From Hydractinia symbiolongicarpus (Eukaryota > Cnidaria > Hydrozoa > Anthoathecata > Hydractiniidae), in the NCBI RefSeq assembly GCF_029227915.1, contig NC_079884.1:28398001-28462000 (forward strand): DNA of 64,000 nucleotides. The letters are read 5' to 3'. Position 1 is the stretch's first letter. Every line of letters starts with the position of its first letter. The notes under the pieces were generated by a model. It saw only the letters and a program-made list of their open reading frames with translations. It was not told the origin of the DNA and ran no database searches. Made by a program: the position numbers and the translations under genes. Shown here piece after piece: positions 1 through 8,958 of this stretch.

Positions 1-434
1 TTCAAATACTACATTTCACTGACTTTCTAACGGTGTCAGTCCGTTTAAGTTACACCGGCTGCGTCACATATTCGTACCAACATGTATTTGGGGATTTTCT
101 TCCGATATTACTAAGTTGTATTGCTTTTAACAGTGAAACGATTGACTGTGGGAATAAATAGAACTGATTCTGAACTGTGACCTTATAAATGTGATAAATG
201 AGCCAATTGGTTTCCAAAGAATAACATTCTTCTTATTTTGACATGATTGCTGGAATTCAGCGATTACATTAGCCTCTGTGGTAGCGCTTTATTTAAAAAT
301 TTAGATAAATAAGTCTTTTCTTACTGTGGGACCATTCCTGGCCGTTAGCACGCGCTGAATAAATAAGAACAGTTCCAACGACTACATTTCATTGAATTTC
401 TAGCGGTATAAGTCCGTTTGAGTTACAACGGTTC

Positions 435-689
435 TGTCACATATTCGTACCAACATGTATTTAGCGATAGTATTCGAATATTACTAAGTTGCATCGCTTT
501 TAAAAGGGAAACGCTTGACTGTGGGACTTAATTGTACTGATTTTGGACTTTGACCTTAGATAAATAAGTCTTTTCTTACTGTGGGACCAATCCTGGCCGT
601 TAGCAAGCGATAAATAACTAGGAACAGTTCCAAAGACTACATTTCATTGACTTCCTAGCGGTATAAATCCGTTTCAGTTACAACGGTTG
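435..689. repeat. 255-bp short unit (118-bp internal deletion)
   Basis: GACCTTA is joined directly to GATAAATAAGTC; the junction is at 556-558. The normal unit has 118 bp between these points. TTA is present at both ends of the deleted piece, so it is a microhomology of 3 bp. The same joint occurs in the other two 255-bp units. Confidence 0.9.
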
Positions 690-1808
690 CGTCACATATT
701 CGTACAAACTTGTATTTAGCCATAGTATTCGGATATTACTAGGTTGCATCGCTTTTAACAGTGAAACGCTTGACTGTGGGACTTAATTGAACTGATTTTG
801 GACTTTGACCTTATAAATGTGATAAATGAGCCAGTTTGACTACAAGAAATAACATTCTTCTTAATTTGACATGATTGCTGGAAATCAGCGATTACACTGG
901 GCGCTGTGGTAGCGCTTTATTAAAAAATTAGGATAAATAAGTCATTTTTTACTTTGGGACCAATCCTAGCCGTTAGCTCGCGCTGAAGAAATAGAGACAG
1001 TCTTAAAAAATAGCTTTCATTGAATTTCTAACGCTGTCAATCCGTTTGAGTTACAACGGTTTCGTCACATATTCGTACCAACATGTATTTGGTGATTTTC
1101 TTCCGATATTACTAAGTTGTATTGCTTTTAACAGTGAAACGATTGACTGTGGAAATAAATAGAACTGATTCTTGACTGTGACCTTATAAATGTGATAAAT
1201 GAGCCAATTGGTGTCCAAAGAATAACATTCTTCTTAATTTGACATGATTGCCGAAATTCATCGATTACATTAGGCTCTGTGGTAGTGCTTTATTTAAAAA
1301 TTTAGATAAATAAGTCATTTTTTACTGTGGGACCAATCCTGGCCGTTAGCTCGCGCTGAAGAAATAGAGACAGTTTCAAAAACTACATTTCATTTACTTT
1401 CTAACGGTGTCAATCCGTTTGAGTTACAACAGTTGCGTCACATATTCGTACCACCATGTATTTAGTGATTTTCTTCCGATATTACTAAGTTGTATTGCTT
1501 TTAACAGTGAAACGATTGACTGTGGAAATTAACAGAACTGATTCTGGACTGCGACCTTATAAATGTGATAAATGAGCCAATTGGTCTCCAAGGAATAACA
1601 TTCCTCTTAATTTGGCATGATTGCTGGAATTCATCGATTACATTAGGCTCTGTGATAGCGCTTTATTTAAAAATTTAGATAAATAAGTCTTTTCTTACTG
1701 TGGGACCATTCCTGGCCGTTAGCACGCGCTGAATAAATAAGAACAGTTCCAACGACTACATTTCATTGACTTTCTAGCGGTATAAGTCCGTTTGAGTTAC
1801 AACGGTTC

Positions 1809-2063
1809 TGTCACATATTCGTACCAACATGTATTTAGCGATAGTATTCGGATATTACTAAGTTGCATCGCTTTTAAATGGGAAACGCTTGACTGTGGGA
1901 CTTAATTGAACTGATTTTGGACTTTGACCTTAGATAAATAAGTCTTTTCTTACTGTGGGACCAATCCTGGCCGTTAGCAAGCGCTAAATAAATAGGAACA
2001 GTTCCAAAGACTACATTTCATTGACTTCCTAGCGGTATAAATCCGTTTGAGTTACAACGGTTG
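1809..2063. repeat. 255-bp short unit
   Basis: The same deletion joint as the unit at 435, here at 1930-1932 (GACCTTAGATAAATAAG). It is the second unit of the second 1374-bp tetramer. Confidence 0.9.
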
Positions 2064-2436
2064 CGTCACATATTCGTACAAACATGTATTTAGCCATAGT
2101 ATTCGGATATTACTAGGTTGCATCGCTTTTAACAGTGAAACACTTGACTGTGGGACTTAATTGAACTGATTTTGGACTTTGACCTTATAAATGTGATAAA
2201 TGAGTCAGTTTGACTACAAGAAATAACATTCTTCTTAATTTGACATGATTGCTGGAACTCAGCGATTACACTGGGCGCTGCGGTAGCGCTTTATTAAAAA
2301 ATTAGGATAAATAAGTCATTTTTTACTGTGGGACCAATCCTAGCCGTTAGCTCGCGCTGAAGAAATAGAGACAGTCTTAAAAAATACCTTTCATTGAATT
2401 TCTAACGCTGTCAATCCGTTTGAGTTACAACGGTTT
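2064..2436 (+). repeat. Reference 373-bp monomer
   Basis: A typical full unit in the phase used here (start CGTCACATATTCG). In order it holds: the conserved core (unit positions 2-28), a variable stretch (29-56), a second conserved stretch around CTTTTAACAGTGAAACG (63-79), a conserved ACTGTGGGACTTAAT, a TATAAATG element (123-130), TAACATTCTT and TTGACATGATTGC (161-189), the dyad GCGCT/AGCGC (212-226), an A-tract/T-tract pair (230-261), a second ACTGTGGGACCAAT (262-275), CGCTGAAGAAATAGAGACAG (292-311) and the subtype-diagnostic end (341-373). There is no open frame across it. Confidence 0.9.
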
Positions 2437-2809
2437 CGTCACATATTCGTACCAACATGTATTTGGTGATTTTCTTCCGATAATACTAAGTTGTATTGCT
2501 TTTAACAGTGAAACGATTGACTGTGGGAATAAATAGAACTGATTCTTGACTGTGACCTTATAAATGTGATAAATGAGCCAATTGGTGTCCAAAGAATAAC
2601 ATTCTTCTTAATTTGACATGATTGCCGAAATTCATCGATTACATTAGGCTCTGTGATAGTGCTTTATTTAAAAATTTAGATAAATAATTCTTTTTTTACT
2701 GTGGGACCAATCCTGTCCGTTAGCACGCGCTGCATAAATAGGAACAGTTTCAAAGACTACATTTCATTGACTTTCTGGCGGTATGAATCCGTTTGAGTTA
2801 CAACGGTTG

Positions 2810-4298
2810 TGTCACAAATTCGTACCAACATGTATTTAGAGATAGTATTCGGATAATACTAAGTTGCATCGCTTTTATCAGTGAAACATTTGACTGTGGG
2901 ACTTAATTGAACTGACTTTGGACTTTGACCTTATAAATGTGATAAATGAGCCAGTTTGACTACAAGAAATAACATTCTTATTAATCTGACATGATTGCTG
3001 GAACTCAGCGGCTACACTGGTTGCTGTGGTAGCGTTTTATTTAAAAATTAAGATAAATAAGTCTTTTTTTACTGTGGGACCAATCCTAGCCGTTAGTTCG
3101 CGCTGAAGAAATAGAGACAGTTTCAAATACTACATTTCACTGATTTTCTAACGGTGTCAGTCCGTTTGAGTTACAACGGTTGCGTCACATATTCGTACCA
3201 ACATGTATTTAACGATATTTTTCGGATATTACTAGGTTGCATCGCTTTTAACAGTGAACCGCTTGACTGTGAGATTTATTTGAACTGATTTTGGACTTTG
3301 ACCTTATAAATGTGATAAATGAGCCAGTTTGACTACAAGAAATAACATTCTTATTAATCTGACATGATTGCTGGAACTCAGCGATTACACTGGGCGCTGT
3401 GGTAGCGTTTTATTTAAAAATTAAGATAAATAAGTCTTTTTTTACTGTAGGACCAATCCTAGCCGATAGTTCGCGCTGAAAAAGTAGAGACAGTTTCAAA
3501 TACTACATTTCACTGACTTTCTGACGGTGTCAGTCCGTTTGAATTACAACGGTTGCGTCACATATTCGTACCAACATGTATTTAGCGATAGTTTTCTGAT
3601 ATTACTAGGTTGCATCGCTTTTAACAGTGAAACGCTTGACTGTGGGACTTATTTGAACTGATTTTGGACTTTGACCTTATAAATGTGATAAATGAGCCAG
3701 TTTGACTACAAGAAATAACATTCTTCTTAATTTGACATGATTGCTGGTACCCAGCGATTGCACTGGGCGCTGTGCTAGCGCTTTATTAAAAAATTAAGAT
3801 AAATAAGTCATTTTTTACTGTGGGACCAATCCTAGCCGTTAGCTCGCACTGAAGAAAGAAAGACTGTTTCAAAAACTAGATTTTATTTACTTTCTAACGG
3901 TGTCAATCCGTTTGAGTTACGACGGTTGCGTCACTTATTTGTACCAACATGTATTTAGCGATATTTTTCCGCTATTTCTAGGTTGCATCGCTTTTAACAG
4001 TGAAACGATTGACTGTGGGACTTAATTGAACTAACTTTGGACTGTGACCTGATAAATGTAAAAATGGGACAATTGGTCTCCAAGAAATAACATTCTTCTT
4101 AATTTGACATGATTGCCGGACTCAGCGATTACACTGGGCGCTGTGGTAGCGCTTCATTTAAAAATTTAGATAAAAAAGTCATCTTTACTGTGGGACCAAT
4201 CCTAGGCGTGATCGCGTGCTGAAGAAGTAGCGACAGTTTTAAAAACTACATCTCACTGACTTTCTAACGGTGGCAGTCCGTTTGAGTTACAACAGTTG
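2810..4298. repeat. Four monomers of mixed subtype
   Basis: Units start at 2810 (GGTTGTGTCACAAATT subtype), 3183, 3556 and 3929 (GAGTTACGACGG subtype). The last is 370 bp because it carries the shorter GCCGGACTCAGCG. No higher-order period starts here. Units 2810 and 3929 have close relatives at 21877 and 22996, while 3183 and 3556 do not at that offset. Confidence 0.8.
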
Positions 4299-5044
4299 CG
4301 TCACATATTCGTACCAAAATTTATTTAGTGATTTTCTTCCAATATTACTAAGTTGTATTGCTTTTAACAGTGAAACGATTGACTGTGGGAATTAATAGAA
4401 CTGATTCTGGACTGCGACCTTATAAATGCGATAAATGAGCCAATTGGTCTCCAAGGAATAACATTCTTCTTAATTTGACATGATTGCCGGAATTCATCGA
4501 TTGCATTAGGCTCTGTGGTAGCGCTTTATTTAAAAATTTAGATAAATAAGTCTTTCCTTACTGTGCGACCAATCCTGGCCGTTAGCAAGCACTAAATAAA
4601 TAGGAACAGTTCCAAAGACTACATTTCATTGACTTTCCAGCGGTATAAATCCGTTTCAGTTACAACTGTTGCGTCACATATTCGTACCAACATGTATTTA
4701 GCCATAGTATTCGGATATTACTAGGTTGCATCGCTTTTAACAGTGAAACGATTGACTGTGGGACTTAATTGAACTGATTTTTTCACTGTGACCTTATAAA
4801 TGTGAAAGTGAGACAGTTGGACTTCAAGAAATAACACTCTTTTTAATTTTCATGATTGCCGAAACTCAGCGATTACACTGGGCACTGTGGTAGCGATTCA
4901 TTTAAAAGTTAAGATAAAAAATTCAGTTTTTACTGTAGGACCAATCCAAGCCGTTAGCGCGCGCTGAAGAAATAGAGACAGTTTCAAATACTACATTTCA
5001 TTGACTTTCTAACGGTGTCAGTCCGTTTGAGTTACAACGGTTGC

Positions 5045-5071
5045 GTCACATATTCGTACCAACATGTATTT
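5045..5071 (+). other. Near-invariant 27-bp core of the satellite (example)
   Basis: The stretch GTCACATATTCGTACCAA followed by CATGTATTT begins nearly every one of the 177 units, while neighbouring segments vary freely between subtypes. Observed changes are few: CAGATATT in one subtype, CACAAATT in another, CCACCATG, CGAACATG and CATTTATTT. It contains a CACATAT element and the 6-bp palindrome ACATGT. Known: satellites often keep one protein-binding box conserved while the rest drifts (the CENP-B box of alpha satellite is an example). That this core binds a protein is inference only. Confidence 0.6.
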
Positions 5072-7490
5072 AGCGATAGTTTTCGGATATTACTAGGTTG
5101 CATCGCTTTTAACAGTGAAACGCTTGACTGTGAGACTTAATTAAACTGATTTTGGACTTTGACCTTATAAATGTGATAAATGAGCTAAATTGACTACAAG
5201 AAATAACATTCTTCTTAATTTGACATGATTGCTGGAACTCAGCGATTACACTGGGTGCTGTGGTAGCGCTTTATTAAAAAATTAAGATAAATAAGTCATT
5301 TTTTACTGTGGGACCAATCCTGGCCGTTAGCTCGCGCTGAAGAAATAGAGACAGTTTCAAAAACTACATTTCATTTACTTTCTAACGGTGTCAATCCGTT
5401 TGAGTTACAACGGTTGCGTCACATATTCGTACCACCATGTATTTAGTGATTTTCTTCCAATATTACTAAGTTGTATTGCTTTTAACAGTGAAACGATTGA
5501 CTGTGGGAATTAATAGAACTGATTCTGGACTGCGACCTTATAAATGCGATAAATGAGCCAATTGGTCTCCAAGGAATAACATTCTTCTTAATTTGACATG
5601 ATTGCCGGAATTCATCGATTGCATTAGGCTCTGTGGTAGCGCTTTATTTAAAAATTTAGATAAATAAGTCTTTCCTTACTGTGCGACCAATCCTGGCCGT
5701 TAGCAAGCACTAAATAAATAGGAACAGTTCCAAAGACTACATTTCATTGACTTTCCAGCGGTATAAATCCGTTTCAGTTACAACTGTTGCGTCACATATT
5801 CGTACCAACATGTATTTAGCCATAGTATTCGGATATTACTAGGTTGCATCGCTTTTAACAGTGAAACGATTGACTGTTGGACTTAATTGAACTGATTTTT
5901 TCACTGTGACCTTATAAATGTGAAAGTGAGACAGTTGGACTTCAAGAAATAACACTCTTTTTAATTTTCATGATTGCCGAAACTCAGCGATTACACTGGG
6001 CACTGTGGTAGCGATTCATTTAAAAGTTAAGATAAAAAATTCAGTTTTTACTGTAGGACCAATCCAAGCCGTTAGCGCGCGCTGAAGAAATAGAGACAGT
6101 TTCAAATACTACATTTCATTGACTTTCTAACGGTGTCAGTCCGTTTGAGTTACAACGGTTGCGTCACATATTCGTACCAACATGTATTTAGCGATAGTTT
6201 TCGGATATTACTAGGTTGCATCGCTTTTAACAGTGAAACGCTTGACTGTGAGACTTAATTAAACTGATTTTGGACTTTGACCTTATAAATGTGATAAATG
6301 AGCTAAATTGACTACAAGAAATAACATTCTTCTTAATTTGACATGATTGCTGGAACTCAGCGATTACACTGGGTGCTGTGGTAGCGCTTTATTAAAAAAT
6401 TAAGATAAATAAGTCATTTTTTACTGTGGGACCAATCCTGGCCGTTAGCTCGCGCTGAAGAAATAGAGACAGTTTCAAAAACTACATTTCATTTACTTTC
6501 TAACAGTGTCAATCCGTTTGAGTTACAACGGTTGCGTCACATATTCGTACCACCATGTATTTAGTGATTTTCTTCCAATATTACTAAGTTCTATTGCTTT
6601 TAACAGTGAAACGATTGACTGTGGGAATTAAAAGAACTGATTCTGGACTGCGACCTTATAAATGCGATAAATGAGCCAATTGGTCTCCAAGGAATAACAT
6701 TCTTCTTAATTTGACATGATTGCCGGAATTCATCGATTACATTAGGCTCTGTGGTAGCGCTTTATTTAAAAATTTAGATAAATAAGTCTTTCCTTACTGT
6801 GCGACCAATCCTGGCCGTTAGCAAGCACTAAATAAATAGGAACAGTTCCAAAGACTACATTTCATTGACTTTCCAGCGGTATAAATCCGTTTCAGTTACA
6901 ACTGTTGCGTCACATATTCGTACCAACATGTATTTAGCCATAGTATTCGGATATTACTAGGTTGCATCGCTTTTAACATTGAAACGATTGACTGTGGGAC
7001 TTAATTGAACTGATTTTTTCACTGTGACCTTATAAATGTGAAAGTGAGACAATTGGACTTTAAGAAATAACACTCTTCTTAATTTTCATGATTGCCGAAA
7101 CTCAGCGATTACACTGGGCACTGTGGTAGCGATTCATTTAAAAATTAAGATAAAAAATTCAGTTTTTACTGTGGGACCAATCCAAGCCGTTAGCGCGTGC
7201 TGAAGAAATAGAGACAGTTTCAAATACTACATTTCATTGACTTTCTAACGGTGTCAGTCCGTTTGAGTTACAACGGTTGCGTCACATATTCGTACCAACA
7301 TGTATTTAGCGATAGTTTTCGGATATTACTAGTTTGCATCGCTTTTAACAGTGAAACGCTTGACTGTGAGACTTAATTAAACTGATTTTGGACTTTGACC
7401 TTATAAATGTGATAAATGAGCTAAATTGACTACAAGAAATAACATTCTTCTTAATTTGACATGATTGCTGGAACTCAGCGATTACACTGG

Positions 7491-7505
7491 GCGCTGTGGT
7501 AGCGC
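7491..7505. other. Dyad GCGCT-GTGGT-AGCGC inside the monomer (example)
   Basis: A perfect 5-bp inverted repeat with a 5-nt loop, at unit positions 212-226, present in most units of the GGGCGCTGTGG subtypes. In units reading GGCTCTGTGG the stem is broken by one base, and in units reading GTGCTAGCGC the loop is altered. It is therefore a feature of some subtypes only. A hairpin or binding role is possible but unproven. Confidence 0.5.
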
Positions 7506-7510
7506 TTTAT

Positions 7511-7541
7511 TAAAAAATTAAGATAAATAAGTCATTTTTTA
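7511..7541. other. A-tract/T-tract inverted pair inside the monomer (example)
   Basis: TAAAAAA and TTTTTTA form a 7-bp inverted repeat separated by 17 nt of A-rich sequence (TTAAGATAAATAAGTCA). It recurs once per unit with tract length varying from 4 to 8. Phased A/T tracts are known to bend DNA and to influence nucleosome placement. Here that is inference. Confidence 0.5.
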
Positions 7542-8105
7542 CTGTGGGACCAATCCTGGCCGTTAGCTTGCGCTGAAGAAATAGAGACAGTTTCAAAAAC
7601 TACATTTCATTTACTTTCTAACGGTGTCAATCTGTTTGAGTTACAACAGTTGCGTCACATATTCGTACCACCATGTATTTATTGATTTTCTTCCGATATT
7701 ACTAAGTTGTATTGCTTTTAACAGTGAAACGATTGACTGTGGAAATTAACAGAACTGATTAAGGACTTTGACCTTATAAATGTGATGAATGAGCCAGTTT
7801 GACTACAAGAAATAACATTCTTCTTAATTTGACATGATTGCCGAAACTCAGCGATTACACTGAGCGCTGTGGTAGCGCTTTATTAAAAAATTAAGATAAA
7901 TAAGTCATTTTTTACTGTGGGACCAATCCTAGCCGTTAGCTCGCGCTGAAGAAATAGAGACAGTTTCAAAAACTACATTTCATTTACTTTCTAACGGTGT
8001 CAATCCGTTTGAGTTACAACGGTTGCGTCACATATTCGTACCACCATGTATTTAGTGATTTTCTTCCAATATTACTAAGTTCTATAGCTTTTAACAGTGA
8101 AACGA

Positions 8106-8159
8106 TTGACTGTGGGAATTAATAGAACTGATTCTGGACTGCGACCTTATAAATGCGAT
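8106..8159 (+). repeat. Direct-orientation partner of the inverted segment
   Basis: The 42 bp at 8106-8147 match the reverse complement of 8317-8358 without a mismatch. The next bases, TGCGAT at 8154-8159, match ATCGCA at 8312-8317, the A at 8317 being shared by the two matches. A 7-bp stretch in between is absent from the inverted copy. It is the closest unit upstream with this exact variant set. Confidence 0.9.
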
Positions 8160-8175
8160 AAATGAGCCAATTGGT

Positions 8176-8180
8176 CTCAT
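8176..8180. other. Out-of-register deletion junction
   Basis: CCAATTGGTCTC, normally at about unit position 140-155, is joined to ATATTCGTACC, which belongs at unit positions 7-17. This removes about 226 bp and leaves a 147-bp spacing from 8026 to the virtual start at 8173. At most one or two bases are shared at the joint, so it is not a homologous in-register exchange. Confidence 0.85.
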
Positions 8181-8311
8181 ATTCGTACCAACATGTATTT
8201 AGCGATAGTTTTCGGATATTACTAGGTTGCATCGCTTTTAACAGTGAAACGCTTGACTGCGAGACTTAATTAAACTGATTTTGGACTTTGACCTTATAAA
8301 TGTGATAAATG

Positions 8312-8358
8312 ATCGCAGGTCGCAGTCCAGAATCAGTTCTATTAATTCCCACAGTCAA
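8312..8358 (-). repeat. 47-bp inverted satellite segment
   Basis: This is the only stretch found in reverse orientation in the window. 8317-8358 is the exact reverse complement of 8106-8147. 8312-8317 is the reverse complement of 8154-8159, with a 7-bp gap in the source. It replaces a few bases of the host unit between GATAAATGA and TTGACTACAAG and lengthens that unit by 40 bp. Confidence 0.9.
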
Positions 8359-8364
8359 TTGACT
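8353..8364. other. 12-bp palindrome at the inversion joint
   Basis: AGTCAATTGACT is a perfect palindrome made where the inverted segment (ending AGTCAA) meets the normal TTGACTACAAG. TTGACT occurs at both the source (8106) and target, so it is the likely pairing point for a fold-back template switch. Mechanism is inference. Confidence 0.75.
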
Positions 8365-8958
8365 ACAAGAAATAACATTCTTCTTAATTTGACATGATTG
8401 CTGGAACTCAGCGATTACACTGGGCGCTGTGGTAGCGCTTTATTAAAAAATTAAGATAAATAAGTCATTTTTTACTGTGGGACCAATCCTGGCCGTTAGC
8501 TCGCGCTGAAGAAATAGAGACAGTTTCAAAAACTACATTTCATTTACTTTCTAACGGTGTCAATCCGTTTGAGTTACAACAGTTGCGTCACATATTCGTA
8601 CCACCATGTATTTAGTGATTTTCTTCCGATATTACTAAGTTGTATTGCTTTTAACAGTGAAACGATTGACTGTGGAAATTAACAGAACTGATTAAGGACT
8701 TTGACCTTATAAATGTGATGAATGAGCCAGTTTGACTACAAGAAATAACATTCTTCTTAATTTGACATGATTGCCGAAACTCAGCGATTACACTGGGCGC
8801 TGTGGTAGCGCTTTATTAAAAAATTAAGATAAATAAGTCATTTTTTACTGTGGGACCAATCCTAGCCGTTAGCTCGCGCTGAAGAAATAGAGACAGTTTT
8901 AAAAACTACATCTCACTGACTTTCTAACGGTGGCAGTCCGTTTGAGTTACAACAGTTG

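Larger units (their letters stand above)
62..2809. repeat. 1374-bp tetrameric higher-order repeat, two copies
   Basis: Unit starts 62, 435, 690, 1063 are repeated as 1436, 1809, 2064, 2437. The lengths in each copy are 373, 255, 373 and 373 bp, giving 1374 bp. Units 2-4 of the two copies share diagnostic variants: GGTTCTGTCAC in unit 2, GTACAAAC in unit 3 and GGTTTCGTCAC with GCTGTCAATCC in unit 4. The first units (62 and 1436) are different subtypes over their front part, so the second copy was partly replaced. Confidence 0.85.
4299..7652. repeat. 1118-bp trimeric higher-order repeat, three exact-length copies
   Basis: Copies are 4299-5416, 5417-6534 and 6535-7652, each of three units. Unit order is: TTTAGTGATTTTCTTCC subtype, then the GTTTCAGTTACAACTG subtype (372 bp, with the rare GATTTTTTCACTGTGACC), then the GTTTTCGGATATTACTAGG subtype. 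All three copies are exactly 1118 bp, and copies 2 and 3 differ at only a few sites by eye. This is a cleanly homogenised higher-order repeat. Confidence 0.9.
7653..8958. repeat. Rearranged satellite patch
   Basis: Units 7653 and 8586 are hybrids in which GGAAATTAACAGAACTGATT is followed by AAGGACTTTGACC. Between them lie a truncated unit (8026-8172), a deletion joint at about 8178 and an inverted segment ending at 8358. Without the joint and the inversion the spacing would be regular: about 226 bp is lost at 8178 and about 40 bp gained at 8312-8358. Confidence 0.85.

Noticed and set aside
5053-5069. CENP-B box-like sequence in the conserved core
   Set aside because: The core has TTCG followed at the right distance by A, but the essential CGGG is ATGT here. 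Only 6 of 9 core positions fit, so I do not call a CENP-B box.
5162-5171. TATAAATG element as a promoter in each unit
   Set aside because: A TATA-like string is expected in a 63% A+T repeat, and no initiator, downstream element or transcript feature supports it.
5387-5400. tRNA B-box-like GGTGTCAATCC, suggesting a SINE origin
   Set aside because: Three adjacent central positions differ from the GGTTCGAATCC pattern and no A box is seen at a suitable distance upstream. There is no poly-A tail or target-site duplication.
8173-8585. Transposon or foreign insertion explaining the 413-bp unit
   Set aside because: All extra bases are accounted for by an inverted copy of nearby satellite; there are no terminal repeats or target-site duplication.
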